From Cynocephalus volans (lineage: Eukaryota; Chordata; Mammalia; Dermoptera; Cynocephalidae): a stretch of DNA of 64,000 nt. Below, piece after piece: positions 1-64,000 of this stretch (the stretch's first letter is position 1; every line of letters begins with the position of its first letter). Under the pieces are notes generated by a model, which searched no databases, was not told where the DNA came from, and saw only the letters and a program-made list of their open reading frames with translations. The stretch spans positions 43,995,095-44,059,094 of the forward strand of contig NC_084464.1 of assembly GCF_027409185.1 (NCBI RefSeq), given 5' to 3'. The position numbers and the translations under genes were made by a program.

Positions 1-268
1 CCTTTAAGTCTCTTAGGCTCTTTTCTGTATTTTTAATATTTTTTACTCTCTTTATTGTATTCTGGTTAGTTTGTTAAAATCTCTCTCACAGACTAAACTT
101 TTTATTCATCTGTGCCTAATGCATTAAACCCATCCATTGAGTTCTCAATTTCATTTACTTTATTTTTATTAAAATTTCTACTTGAATATTTTACAAACCT
201 GCTGTGTCACTTTTTATAATTTCCAGCTGAGATTTTCCATCTTGGCTTTTATTTATTTTAGTATTATG
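1..268. other. STK19 intron, AT-rich, nothing identifiable
   Basis: AT-rich sequence upstream of the L1 insertion. No exon of the neighbouring gene is visible here. It is taken as the intron preceding the first STK19 exon in the window. Confidence 0.5.
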
Positions 269-279
269 AGCATAGATTT

Positions 280-1147
280 TATTTATTTATTTATTTATTT
301 ATTGGATTCCCTTTATTTATTTATTCAACTTGTATTATCTTTTTTTAGTTTATCAGTATACAATGTAGTTGATTTTCATGTCCCTTTACCAATTCTTCCT
401 TTTCCTCCCTCCCTCTACCCCCTCTCTCCCCATCAACATCATATCTGTTCACTTGTCTTAACAAGTTCAAGGAATTGTGATTGTTGTGTCTTCTTCGCCC
501 CCCTCCCCCAGTTCATTTGTTTGCTTACTTATTTATTTTTATTAGCTCCCACAAATAAGTGAGAACATGCAGTATTTTTCTGTGCCCAGCTTATTTCATT
601 AATATAATTTTCTCTAAGTCCATCCATGCTGCTGCAAATGGTAGTATTTCATTTTTTTTTTTTTAATAGCAGAGTAGTATTCAATTGTGTAGATATACCA
701 CATTTTCCTTATGCACTCATCTGATGATGGGCAATTGGGCTGGTTCCAACTCTTGGCTATTGTAAATAGTGCTACAATAAACATGGGAGTACAGGTATCC
801 CTTCGACATGATGATTTCCATTTCTCTGGGTATATACCCAGCAGTGGAATAGCTGGGTCGTATGGTAGATCTATCTGTAATTGTTTGAGGAAACTCCATG
901 CCATTTTCCATAAAGGCTGCACCATTTTGCAGTCCCACCAACAGTGTACGAGGGTTCCTTTTTCTCCACATCCTCACCAGCATTTGTCATTTTCAGTCTT
1001 TTGGATATTAGTCATACTAACTGGAGTGAGATGGTATCTCACTGTGGTTTTGATTTGCATTTCCCAAATGCTGAGTGATGTTGAGCCTTTTTTCATGTGT
1101 CTGTTGGCCATTCGTGTATCTTCCTTTGAGAAATGCCTATTCAGATA
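280..1147 (-). mobile_element. 5'-truncated LINE-1 (3' end of ORF2 plus 3'UTR)
   Basis: Minus-strand frame 614-925 reads as the C-terminal end of L1 ORF2 (motifs [29 protein letters not shown]). It is followed at lower coordinates by a polypurine-rich 3'UTR (about 395-440) and a TTTA-rich tail (280-350). An 11-bp direct repeat, agcatagattt, flanks the element at 269-279 and 1148-1158, as expected for target-primed insertion. It lies antisense within an STK19 intron and encodes no intact protein. Confidence 0.9.
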
Positions 1148-1871
1148 AGCATAGATTTAAAAAAAAAAATCAGTTGTTTTGATAATTCCACTATTACATG
1201 TCTTTTGGGGTCTGTTTCTATTGTCTATCTCTTTTGAGTTTTGTTTTCCTTGTGTGCCAAGTTATTTTTGACTATGTACTGGACAGGTTTGCCTAGATAA
1301 GCAAATGTCCTTAATATCCCAATTACCTCTATGAGTTTTTGTTTTCACTTAGGTATTATATTAGTCTGGTAATTTCTACTTTCTTACGAGCTTTTTAATG
1401 CTTAAAAAAATTTTAAATAATGCTTTTTCAGCATTTTAGTTCATTTTCAACAGGTGGGTTGGTTCTAGCTGTATTCTTGCGAACAGAAGTCCTGGTTTAT
1501 TTTCATTTGTTTTAAACATTTTATCCCATACTCTTCCACACCTTCCCTCACCCAGAATCTAGACTGTTGATTCCCAAATGCAGGGCTGGTGTCTTAATCA
1601 CTGCTTTATCTTAGTGCCTGCCTGGCAAATGACTGGTCTTAGAAAATATGCAAATAAATTTATGTTTGACAGGTAACTGATAAGGCAGGTATACAGGAAG
1701 GTGGGTAAGTAGTTGGAAAAGACTACTGATTTTCTCCCCACAGTTTTTCTTTTAGTAAGAGAAAACTGTCCCAATACTGGCAAATAAAATCTCTCTGCCC
1801 AAAGTGCCTAGAGTATAGCAGAGCATCTTACCCTGACACCCTTCTTTTTCTTCCCATCTCTGTGGAGACAG

Positions 1872-4150
1872 AAGGAGCTTCAAGAGCAGGGGGAGATCAG
1901 AATCATCCAGCTGGGCTTCGACTTGGATGCCCATGGAATTATCTTCACTGAGGATTATAGGACCAGAGTATGTGTGACTATGTGTGTGTGTCATGGAGGG
2001 CGGCAGAGAGGGGGTGGTGGTGCAGAGGGAGCAGGGAAATTGGGGAATGGAAATAAAAACAACAGAGACAGTTTTTGTGCCCCACATCTCGTGAAGAGGG
2101 CACAGGGCTCTGGTAAGTAGTAATATGAGGGGGAGCGAGAGGAGGAGGAGGAGGAGGAAGGGAATGAGAGGTGGAAGGACCTGAACAAGAGAGAAAACAG
2201 GATGAGAAATGCTGTCCTGGGGATAGGGTTGCTGGAGGGTGAGGATGGGGCCAGACCACATCTCTCATTTCTGGTTCCAGGTCCTCAAAGCCTGTGATGG
2301 CCGACCATATGCTGGGGCAGTGCAGAAGTTTCTGACTTCGGTGCTTCCAGCCTGTGCGGACCTTAGTTTCCAGCAGGAACAAATGACACAGACTTTTGGC
2401 TTCAGGGACCCAGGGATCACGTGAGGCTTGTGGGACAAACAGAGTCCGGCATCTGGCACCTCTCTGACTCCCTCCTGTCCCTCCAGTCCCTCCTGTTCCA
2501 TCCATCCTTGTTCTTTGCCTTCTGCTGAACCTGCCAGAACAGGCAGACTCTTCATTTTTCTTTTTTCTTTATTTGTAATTATACATATTATGGGGTACAG
2601 TGTGTTGTTTCAGTGCATGCATACATTGTATAATGATCAACTCAGGGTGGATAGCATATCCATCACCTAAGCATTTATTATTTATTTTTGGTGATTACAT
2701 TCAAGATCCTCCTTTCTAGCTATTTAGAAATATACAGTGCAATATTGTTAGCTATTGCCTCTTCTCTTTAATGAAATTACCTAAGTTTGTACTTCTCACT
2801 GCAAGAGAGGAGTCCTGTCTTATCTGAGGTCTTTGGAAAGAGTCCTGGACTAGAATTCAGGATATCTGGATGGCTTATCAAATGGATATAGGAGCCTGGC
2901 AGGAACCATGAATGCCTGATATTAATCATGTTGGGACTAAGTGGACAGAGAATAGTGAGAGCTGGGATACCCCTAAACATTCACATTAAAAAAAAAAAAA
3001 AAAAAAGACAAACCCAAAGAGCAAAAACAAACAAAAAACACACAACTGGGCAAGGGCTAAATAAAAATGTAATTTTGGAGGGCTGTGTCTGGCTCAGGCC
3101 TTTTAGTGTGTAACCCATGTTATATGTGAAAGCATTTAAAAAACTAAAGTACTGATATCACGTGGGGAAACAGACTTTTCAGTGAGATGGGTCAGGAGCC
3201 ATGGTGAGGTGAGCCCCGCAGTGGCAGGAGCATGGAAGACAACCCTTGGGGGCAGGGCTGAGTGTGTGTTAGGCCACGTGGTCAGGGAGGGCTTCCGAGA
3301 GGATAAACTGTTTTAGGAACGAGTAATAGTAAGAGTGAAGGGAAGGTAGTCCAGGTAGGGGGACAGGAAAAAGCAAGGGCATGAGGCAACAGACAGCATG
3401 TTGTGAGCAGAGAACTGCCCCAGGGTGGGTTTCATTGTCCAGTCTCTTGCATAGTTGTCCGTGTTTCATATGCCTATTAACGGATGGGGGGGATGGATGG
3501 TTCTTAGAGCCCAGGCCTCATCTCTCCTGGCTTCCCACTGCCCTCAGTCATCTGGTGAATGCTGGAGTCCTCACTGTACGAGATGCTGGGAGCTGGTGGC
3601 TAGCTGTGCCTGGAGCTGGGAGATTCATCAAGTACTTTGTTAAAGGTATCCCATCTGCAGCCCAAGCCCTCAGCCCCTCAGGAACACCTTTTGGTGCTTC
3701 CTCAGGCCTCTAGGCCTTATTCACCTTTCCTCTCTCCTGTGCCACCTCTCCTCTAGGGCGCCAGGTTGTCCTTGGCATGGTCCGGAAAGCCAAGTACAGG
3801 GAGTTGCTCCTGTCAGAGCTCCTGGGTCGGCGGGCACCTGCCACAGTGCGGCTTGGCCTCGCCTACCATGTGCATGACCTCATTGGGGCCCAGCTGGTGG
3901 ACTGGTGAGTCTTGCCTCTGGCAGATGACAGAGCAATGGCCCAAGGATGGATTTCCTCCTGGCTCATGCTTATTAATTCACTGTAGTGAAGTCCAGTCCT
4001 TTCATTCTTCTCTGGAACCTGGGAACACCCCTTGCCAAGTTCTGAATTCTCCTCGCAACTTGGACCTTGGCATCTGGCTCTAACTTTGTGTTTCTCCTGC
4101 ACAGCGTCTCCACTTCTTCTGGAACCCTCCTCCGCCTGCCAGAGACATGA
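1872..4150 (+). CDS. STK19: STK19 (RP1/G11), last five coding exons, 5' part outside window
   Basis: Five exons read in one continuous frame: 1872-1967, 2281-2420, 3548-3645, 3757-3904 and 4105-4150 (stop TGA 4148-4150). All have AG/GT borders. The translation matches the C-terminal half of human STK19 as I recall it: QGEIRIIQLGFDLDAHGI, then KACDGRPYAGAVQKF, HLVNAGVLTVRDAGSWW, GRRAPATVRLGLAYHVHDLI and an end at LLRLPET. STK19 is a small nuclear DNA-binding protein of winged-helix type. It was first named a kinase and has more recently been linked to transcription-coupled DNA repair; no kinase motifs are seen here. It ends about 1 kb upstream of C4, the standard head of an RCCX module. The gene is full length at its 3' end, unlike the truncated RP2 copy found between human modules. 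The exon start at 1872 is the least certain border. Confidence 0.93.
2555..2770 (-). mobile_element. L1 3'UTR fragment (antisense)
   Basis: The segment resembles the reverse complement of an old L1 3'UTR ('tatggggtacagtgtg', 'taatgatcaa', 'tagcatatccatcacct'). It lies in the 1.1-kb STK19 intron 2421-3547. A poly-A run at 2987-3006 in the same intron is unassigned. Confidence 0.7.
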
Positions 4151-4523
4151 GGATTCTGCTTGTCGTCGCACACCTCCCCAGAGCAGGGCAAGAGGAGTCT
4201 GGGAGTGCTTCCTGACATTGTTGAGATGGGGGCACCTTGGGAAGGCTTGGGAGCCAGGATGAGCGTTGGGCTCTCATCCATGCAAAGGGTCAGATGTGAA
4301 TGCTGCTGTTTACCTGGCCTCCGACCCAGTGGTGGGGTTTGGGCAATGTTTCTCTGCCCTTCCATGGAAGTCGAGCCAGAAACTGTGCCAAGGCCATGGC
4401 TGCTACCTTTCATGTCAAATGGTACTGTTGTTATTCTGTCTTGGGATAGAAAGGTAGGATTTCTGGGGAGGCTGGTGAAGGAGGGCAGGGTTCTCTTCCC
4501 TATATGTTGGGCTGAAGTTGCCA

Positions 4524-4529
4524 AATAAA
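4524..4529 (+). terminator. STK19: STK19 polyadenylation signal
   Basis: AATAAA lies 374 bases after the STK19 stop codon and is followed by a T/GT-rich stretch (4530-4590). This makes 4151 to about 4550 the 3'UTR. The remaining sequence to C4 (about 4550-5080) shows no other gene. Confidence 0.75.
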
Positions 4530-5079
4530 GTACTTTTGCCTGTGATATTTTCTGGATGTCCTTTGTTTGATGTGATGTGTGTGTTCGGGTGCCTTGTTTG
4601 GGGATAGAGGTCAAGCCAAACGTAGGCCTGAGCTCAAGCCAAATGTAGGCCTGAGCTTTGACTTGTTTGGAGAGGAAAAAGGTTAACTTTGATGTTCAGA
4701 TCAGTTCTCCCTGTGGGGTGGTAAGGGTGCACCTCATCTCCTAAAGCAGAGTTTCTGTTAGGGCCTACAAAAAGCTAAAGCCTAGTGTAGTTAAGTTTGT
4801 GTTGGAGTGAAAGTAAGAGACAAGTGTCTTAGAAGCCCATCCTTGCTTTGTTAGGACCTTTAAATATTCTGTACATCTGGGCCATGTTGGGCCCTTACAC
4901 ACCCACACACACAGATATACCCAGTAGGGGGAGATGCCTAGGCACTGGGATGACAGGAGTTAACCAGGAAGGACAGGATTGATCTCTGGGACAAGATTCA
5001 CTCAAATTCCCACAGAAACTAAGGGGTCCAGGGTGTCTCCTCAACTCTGGGCCTGGGGCCAGTTGCAGTTCTTGGTTGT

Positions 5080-5085
5080 CACGTG
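5080..5085 (+). promoter_or_regulatory. Perfect E-box (CACGTG) in C4 promoter
   Basis: CACGTG lies about 120 bases upstream of the C4 start codon in a TATA-less promoter. The human C4 promoter depends on USF-binding E-boxes just upstream of the start site, so this is the likely equivalent. A G-rich Sp1-like stretch, ggggaggagc, follows at 5108-5117. Binding is inferred from family knowledge and not shown by the sequence alone. Confidence 0.6.
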
Positions 5086-5205
5086 GTTTCCTGGCTTAGC
5101 TGGGTTAGGGGAGGAGCAAGGCTCAGAGTCAACTGCCCCAAGCCCTAGGTTGTTCAGAAAGGAGCAGACAGCAGACAGATCTGACCCCTCTTGGGTCCTG
5201 TAGCC

Positions 5206-19118
<13,913 letters not shown>

Positions 19119-19224
19119 TGGCTGCTCTCCCCCTCCCCCAGGAGGAGCCTGAGCAGGCAGAGGCAGTGCCTGGTCTGCTGCTGCTCCTGACTCCTGAACA
19201 CAGCCCCAGGCAGGGTTGATGCAT

Positions 19225-19230
19225 AATAAA
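19225..19230 (+). terminator. C4 polyadenylation signal
   Basis: AATAAA lies 107 bases after the C4 stop, followed by a GT-rich stretch (19245-19262). This gives a short 3'UTR as in human C4. Confidence 0.85.
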
Positions 19231-19259
19231 GGCTTTTGGCAGCAAAGTGTCAGTGTGTG

Positions 19260-21344
19260 CCGCATGAAGAGCTTAGTCCATCATGGGACCACCTGAGCAG
19301 AACTGTGCCCAACAGTCTGTACTAAGAACCAGAGTCTACATGGAGGCCTCCACTCAGTGTTTCTGAGGCACTCCACTGCCCGGATATCACCAGTCACCAC
19401 AGCCTCAGGCAGGGCTTGTGCTGAGCTGACCCCTCAGCTCTTTTGCCTTATGAGCTGCCATCCAGCCACACGTCCCCCACTCTGTCCTCATGCAGCTGGC
19501 AGTTCTGGAGTCTGTTGTTTTTAGCTGAGTCCTGGTTTGTTGAAAGCCTGTTGATGCTTGATCCTACATGTCAGCAGGATGTCTTTAAGTTAACTTTCCC
19601 AGAGCTGTGCAATCCTTAGGTCTGATTTCCAGGTGCTGGTTTTAAACAAGCTGAATGACTGACTTTGGTCCTCACCCTGCTTGCCTAGCTTTGCCCCATT
19701 TAATGGCACCATTGGGTCTTCAAGGGTAACACAGAAATCCATCCAAAGAAATAGATCAGTTTTGATGGAACCAAGACAATTCAGCAGCCTGCCACTTGGT
19801 CCCTCAACAGAAATTCATGGAACTCTTGCTCGATGCCCAGCCTGTGCCTGGGACCAGACATGCAGCTCTACTCACTCGTTCCACGGCTCATAGATGGGGA
19901 GACAGAGAAGAAGACAGGCAGTCCCCATCCTCTGTGAAATGGGTGATGTCAGGGAGCTGTGTGGTCCTGTGGGGCGCCTAAACCGGTTGGTGGCAGTGCC
20001 AGAAGAGGGGTAGGGAAGACTTCCTGGAGGAAGTGACATCTAAGTTGGGTTCTGAGGGTGGAGAAGGAGTTGGACAAATAGAGCAGGGGTGGATGAAGGC
20101 AGTGGAGGCAGAAGAGGATATACATGCAAAGGACCAGAGGCTGGGGCAGGACAGCACATTTGGGGGCACTGTATGTAATCATGTTTCAAATTTGGACTTG
20201 GAAGTAGGATGGAGGAGATGGGGATGGCGAGGTAAGTGGAGTCAATTTATGAGGGGATGTCCACGAGCATGGCAGCTTTCCAGGTCACTCTCCTTTTGAA
20301 TTGAGTCCTCTTAGTCCACGCAACTTTGAGAAGTTCTGACCTTTCCCAGATGTCTCAGAGGCTTCCTGGGGCTCTTGCGCACATTGCTCTGTGGCTGCCC
20401 ATCAGAGCTCTCTCCCAAAAGCTGGTCTGCATGGTGGTGGCATAAACCCATTTACCAGAGCCAGGGATTTAGCTGCAGTTTGGCAAGACAGGGCCTGGGG
20501 CTGGGAGGCTGACTGTGAAGAAGATGACAGCTATTGTTGGAAATCCCACCCGTGTTTACTCCCTCCCAGTCCTGGGCATGGGTCCAGGCTGAGCCTGAGC
20601 CTCTTCCACCAGGACCCTCAGCAGTTAACTGGTTAAGCTAGTGGGTGGCACAGCCGGGATCTAGACTCAGCTCTCCAATGTCACAGCCTGTGCCCTGGGT
20701 AAAGTTTCAGGGGGAGAGAGACCCCCCTGGGCACTGGGTCTGTCAACAGAGCCAGGGATGGGGGATTGGGGGTGGTGTGGCCCTTAGGTCACCTCTAACC
20801 TCACACAGCTCCCAGGCAGCCCTGACCTCACTCTGAGTCCTGCCTCTCCGCAGGCCCCTCAACTGCTTCCTTGCCCACAGAAGTGGTCCCTGATAGTCAC
20901 TTGGTCCAGTGGCACCCCCACCCCTTATGGCTACAGCTCCCAGGTAGGGCTGGATCCCGATCCAGCTGTAGCTATTGAGCTCCTTCCTGGGGACTTTGGA
21001 TTGACGAGGGCATTTGCAGTGGTTCCAGGAATCCACATGCTCCCTGGGCTGGACCTGTAACCTGTAGACTCTGACCACGAAGGCAGTCCTGTTCTGCCTG
21101 TACCTGGATGCACTAGAGACCTGACTGCAAAAAGAGAGGAGAGGAACGACAGAGCAAGGAAATTACCTGCCTTCAGGGCTTTTTCTGTTCCTTATTCCTG
21201 GCCTTCTAGGGCTAGTGAGGTCCCCACCCCTGCTTTCCTGTACGTAGGTTCTTTGAGATACCCCTGAATTTGTGTAACAATTCTTATTTTTATCTGAAGC
21301 CAACTCAAGTTGTTCTCTTTTTCTTGCAGCAAAAGAGAGATGCT
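19260..21344. other. C4-CYP21 intergenic region
   Basis: About 2 kb with no convincing coding exon and no clear young repeat. In other mammals this interval carries distal CYP21 regulatory elements. None could be assigned here by eye. Confidence 0.5.
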
Positions 21345-21545
21345 CCTAGTGGCTAAGGGTGCAGATTCTGCAGCCAGATGGCCAGGCCTCAATCCTGGCT
21401 CTGCTGCTTTCTAGCTATGCTCTTGGGCAAGCCACTCAGCCTCTTGCCTCAGTTTCTTCATCCGTAAAGTGGGGTTGTGAAGGATTGAGTTAATGCAGGT
21501 AAAGCACTTAGAACAGTGTCTGGGGCATGGTAGGTGCTCCAAAAT
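21345..21545 (+). repeat. MIR element, plus orientation
   Basis: Nearly full-length MIR: 'tctagctatgctcttgggca', 'cctcagtttcttcatccgta', 'gttaatgcaggtaaagcact', then 'gtgtctggggcatggtaggt'. It lies 0.6 kb upstream of CYP21. Confidence 0.85.
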
Positions 21546-22087
21546 GGGGGACCATAGAATTCTTTGTCTTCAGGATACTTTTGAGAGTGAAAGAGGCCAT
21601 ATTAATAAGTACACATGGACTAGGGATATATGCTGAGATGCTGCAGGCAAACCAGGCCATATGGTCACCATATCTGTAAGTCTAGAGAAAGCCCAAAAAA
21701 ACTCCCCACAAATCACTTCCACCTCATTTTCTCCTTCAGGCAATCCTGGAGGGTGTATTAGGCAGGTACTGTCATTTTCTCTCTGAGACAAACTTTGTAT
21801 CAGTAAGTGGTCAAAGGTGGGTTGGCAAAGGGGGAGGTCCAGGCCAGGGGTGGGTGGCAGGTGGAGGGCACATTTGCCCACATGTCTGACATGGAGCCGG
21901 AAAGCTGATCCGGCTGCAGGAGAAAGGTCAGGGTTGCGATTCCCTTTCTTTTTTTTTGATGGATGGTCAGTCTTTGAAATGTGGACTTCCCAAGGCCAGT
22001 GAGACTGGTGCCATTCCAGGAATGTGCCACTCTGTGGGCGGGACACTCTGTGGGCAGGACGGTCGGTGGGAAGGGAGCTGAGGGTAG

Positions 22088-22188
22088 GGGTCAAGGGACG
22101 CCCCCAAACAGCCAAAGCAGCAGGATGGATGGCTGGGGCTCAAGAGCTATAAGAGGCTGTGCTAGGGCCTTTGCATACGTCTCTGGCC
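22088..22188 (+). promoter_or_regulatory. CYP21 proximal promoter: SF-1-like site and TATA-like box
   Basis: A TATA-like ctataag at 22147-22153 lies about 40 bases before the ATG, consistent with the very short 5'UTR known for CYP21. A tcaaggga at 22091-22098 resembles an SF-1 (NR5A1) half site, and a second ggtcaaaggt occurs at 21808-21817. SF-1 drives adrenal CYP21 expression in known mammals. The sites are motif calls only. Confidence 0.55.
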
Positions 22189-24725
22189 ATGCTGTTCCTT
22201 GGGTTGCTGCTGCTGCTGGCCCTGCTGGCGGGCGCCCGCCTGCTTTGGGGACGTTGGTTGCTCAGGAATCTTCACCTTCCGCCTCTCGCCCCGGGTTTTC
22301 TGCACCTGCTGCAGCCCAACCTTCCCATCTATCTGCTTGGCCTGACCCAGAAACTTGGCCCTATCTACAGGCTCCGCCTTGGGCTGCAAGGTGAGAGCCA
22401 TCTCCCTCCCTGGCCCCACAATAGAAGGGCAGGGGAGTCCTCCCCCTGCTGACACCCTGTTGGCTCTCCCCTAGATGTGGTGGTGCTGAACTCCAAGAGG
22501 ACCATTGAGGAGGCCATGGTCAGAAAGTGGGTGGACTTTGCTGGCAGACCCCATATACTGTCCTGTAAGGGCTGGGGGTATTTCTTGAGGGAAGAGGCAG
22601 GGGTTGGGGGAGGCAAAAGGTCAGGCCTTGGCTTCTTTGGTCAGCTCCCACCTTCCACCCCTCAATCCCACCTGCAGATAAGCTGGTGTCTCAGCACTAT
22701 CCGGACCTGTCAGTAGGAGACTACTCCCTGCTCTGGAAGGCCCACAAGAAACTCACCCGCTCAGCCCTGCTGCTGGGCATGCGCAATCTCATGGAGCCCC
22801 TGGTGGAGCGGCTAACCCAGGAGTTCTGCGAGGTGAGGCTGGGATCCCGTGCACGCTGCGGGTCAGCTCACGTCTCCCAGCAGCGCCCCTGTGGCCTGGC
22901 CCGCCCAGCTCACGCTCCTTCTCCACAGCGCATGAGAGCCCAGGCTGGTGCCCCTGTGGCCATCCAGAAGGAATTCTCTCTCCTCACCTGCAGCATCATC
23001 TGCCACCTCACCTTTGGAGACAAGGTCAAGGTTGCCCTCACATCCCCTTGGGCCCAACCCTCAGCCCCTCCATGACCCTCTCCTGGTCCTGACTGAAAAT
23101 ATTCCCTCCTTTTCCAGCAGGAGGACACCACGGTACGTGTCTTTCACAACTGTGTCCGGGACTTGATGAAAACCTGGGACCACTGGTCCATCCAAGTTTT
23201 GGACATTGTTCCCTTTCTCAGGGTGAGGAGGTGGAGCCCAGAATCCGCTGGGTTCTGGGAGAAAGGGTGGAGGCGGAGGAACCGGCTTCCTTCGCAGCAG
23301 CTACACTGTCTTGCTTCCTGCTCCAGTTCTTCCCCAACCCAGGTCTCTGGCGGCTGAAGCGGATCGTGAAGAACAGGGACCACATTGTAGAGAAGCAGCT
23401 GAGGCAGCACAAGGTGGGACCCACAGCCAAGGGTGCTGGTGCCCCAGCACCGCTGCTAGGCAGGTTATCGGTAGCCCCCCAGTACTGGGCCTGCTGCCAC
23501 CCCCTCCCCCCCCTCCCCAAGCCAGGCACTCAGCCCGATCCTCCCGCCCTCCACAGGACAGCCTGGTGGCAGGACAGTGGAGGGACATGACGGACTACAT
23601 GCTCCAAGAGGTGGAGCATCTGAGAGTGGCGGAGGGCCCGGGACAGCTCCTTGAAGGGCATGTGCACATGGCTCTGGTGGACCTTTTCATCGGTGGCACT
23701 GACACCACAGCGATCACCCTCTCCTGGGCTGTGGCTTTCTTGCTTCACCACCCTGAGGTGCGCCCTGAGGGGAGGCAAAAGACTCCTCCCTGGCAGCCTG
23801 GCCGGGGCCGCAGGAACCCAGCTGGCTCTGCTCTAAGCACTGCATCCTGACTCAGGCCATGTTTGCCGCGAGTGGGCAGGCTTCTCCCAGCTGGCACAAA
23901 AGCTCCGCTGGTGACTTAAGGGAGTGGCTGGAGGCTGGGAAGCTGGTGGTCAGCTGGGGAGGGCTTGGACACTGGACGTCAGGCTTGCCCCCACTTCCTA
24001 GATTCAGCAACGACTGCAGGAGGAGATAGACCTCGAACTGGGCCCCAGCGTCTCAGGCTCCCAGGTCTCATACAAGGACCGTGCGCGGCTGCCATTGCTC
24101 AACGCCACCATCGCTGAGGTGCTGCGCCTGCGGCCTGCTGTGCCCTTGGCCTTGCCCCACCGTACCACGCAGCCCAGCAGGTGACTCCCGAGGGTTAGGG
24201 ATGAGTGAGGAAGGCCCAAGCGGGTCCTGGCCAGCCTCTAACTCTGCCCTCCCTCAGCATCTTGGGCTATGACATCCCCAAGGGCATGGTCATCATCCCC
24301 AACCTCCAAGGCGCCCACCTCGATGAGACGGTCTGGGAGCAGCCATATGAGTTCCGGCCTGGTAGGTGGGAGGCCAGGGGGTGCCTTGCAGAGGTGGAGG
24401 TGGTGAGTGCTGGTCCTGGTGGCTGCTGACACCATCCTGCCCTGTCCATCTGTCTGTAGACCGCTTCCTGGAGCCAGGCAAGAGCCCCAGGGCACTGGCC
24501 TTTGGCTGTGGGGCACGCGTGTGCCTGGGCGAGCCACTGGCACGCCTGGAGCTCTTTGTGGTGCTGGCCCGACTGCTGCAGGCTTTCACGCTGCTGCCAC
24601 CCGCGGGTTCCCTGCCGTCTCTGCAGCCCCAGCCCTACTGCGGCATCACCCTCAACATGCAGCCTTTTCAGGTGCGGCTACAGCCCCGGGGGATGGGGGC
24701 CCCAGGCCTGGGCCAGTGCCAGTGA
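22189..24725 (+). CDS. CYP21A2: Steroid 21-hydroxylase (cytochrome P450 21), complete 10-exon gene
   Basis: Exons 22189-22390, 22475-22564, 22678-22832, 22929-23030, 23121-23222, 23327-23413, 23557-23757, 24002-24180, 24258-24361, 24460-24725 give 495 codons plus stop, the family length. It is an ER-membrane P450 that 21-hydroxylates progesterone and 17-hydroxyprogesterone in the adrenal cortex. Visible motifs: an N-terminal Leu-rich anchor with a proline hinge (LPPLAPGF), I-helix GGTDTT (exon 7), ExxR as EVLR (exon 8), and heme loop [10 protein letters not shown] with the cysteine ligand (exon 10). The ATG at 22189 is chosen because it begins the hydrophobic anchor; an in-frame GTG 30 bases upstream is not used. 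None of the human CYP21P lesions are present: exon 3 keeps GDY, exon 7 stays in frame, and exon 8 keeps the Gln codon that is a stop in the pseudogene. Exon 5 ([19 protein letters not shown]) resembles rodent/bovine sequence more than human. Named by position and similarity; it may simply be 'CYP21' in this species. Confidence 0.97.
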
Positions 24726-24765
24726 CAGGGTAGGACCAGTGCCAGCCACGTGCCTCAGTTTCTCC

Positions 24766-24771
24766 TTTATT
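24766..24771 (-). terminator. TNXB: TNXB polyadenylation signal
   Basis: TTTATT on the plus strand is AATAAA on the minus strand, 166 bases past the TNXB stop. It lies only about 40 bases after the CYP21 stop codon, so the two 3'UTRs overlap. Confidence 0.8.
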
Positions 24772-24937
24772 GCTCCCATACAACCCCTCCCCTCCCCCCT
24801 GTAAACATGGTGCTGTGAGATCGCAGGCAGAGAAGTCTTCCTCCGGTGGCTGGTGATGAAGGGGGCCCCGGATCTTCTTGGCGCGACCCCTCAGTGCTCG
24901 GCAGTCATACTGGGGTGCGAGAGAGGTGGGCAGCAAC

Positions 24938-64000
<39,063 letters not shown>

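Noticed and set aside
1978-2505. Long minus-strand frame opposite STK19 exons
   Set aside because: Proline-rich shadow of the plus-strand exon and of a GGA microsatellite at 2136-2160. No splice or homology support.
22159-22188. Upstream GTG start extending CYP21 by ten residues
   Set aside because: It would overlap the TATA/TSS region, and the ATG at 22189 begins the conserved membrane anchor.

Overview
This is mammalian nuclear DNA from the MHC class III region. Four genes with conserved exon/intron structure are recognisable, in the usual RCCX order: the 3' end of STK19 (+), complement C4 (+), steroid 21-hydroxylase CYP21 (+), and on the opposite strand the 3' part of tenascin-X (TNXB), which runs off the right edge. 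There are no Alu or B1 elements. Instead about ten SINEs derived from tRNA-Ile are present, several of them dimeric. To my knowledge tRNA-Ile SINEs of this kind (CYN-SINEs) are typical of colugos (Dermoptera), so a flying lemur such as Galeopterus is the best guess. That is inference and needs a repeat-library search.

Layout. 1-4150: the last five coding exons of STK19, with a 3'-truncated L1 and a second L1 3'UTR piece in its introns. 5206-19118: a complete C4 gene with 41 exons and about 1742 codons. It has an intact thioester, an anaphylatoxin region and both basic processing sites. Intron 9 is short, so the gene is of the 'short' type. 19250-22150: intergenic DNA and the CYP21 promoter. 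22189-24725: a complete ten-exon CYP21 of 495 codons with intact heme-binding and ExxR motifs and none of the classic pseudogene lesions. 24760-64000: TNXB on the minus strand. From right to left it holds 24 single-exon fibronectin type III (FNIII) repeats (the first cut by the window edge), three FNIII repeats each split over two exons, and a five-exon fibrinogen-like C-terminal domain. The TNXB terminal exon lies inside the CYP21 3'UTR.

Between about 33 and 54 kb the TNXB repeat array has been enlarged by tandem duplication of a unit of roughly 3.3 kb. Each unit carries two FNIII exons, called here type A (linker rich in E/T/P, 'EPLLGELTVTGSSPDS') and type B ('KPRLGELTVTDATxDS'). Two copies are almost identical through exons and introns, so the event or a later gene conversion is recent. 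The introns of the enlarged array have collected an L1-linked composite element with an 80-bp VNTR, an old MaLR-type LTR provirus that itself holds a SINE and an L1, and other L1, L2 and MIR pieces. A Ser/Thr/Pro-rich open frame made of 87-bp repeats sits between two FNIII exons and may be an unrecognised mucin-like exon.

Together the genes form one RCCX module. C4 acts in the classical and lectin complement pathways, CYP21 makes gluco- and mineralocorticoids in the adrenal cortex, and tenascin-X is an extracellular-matrix glycoprotein. Both flanking genes continue without truncation and no second C4/CYP21 is seen, so the haplotype looks monomodular. Exon limits were read by eye from splice consensus, reading frame and remembered human proteins. 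They are good to the base in most cases but were not aligned by software.
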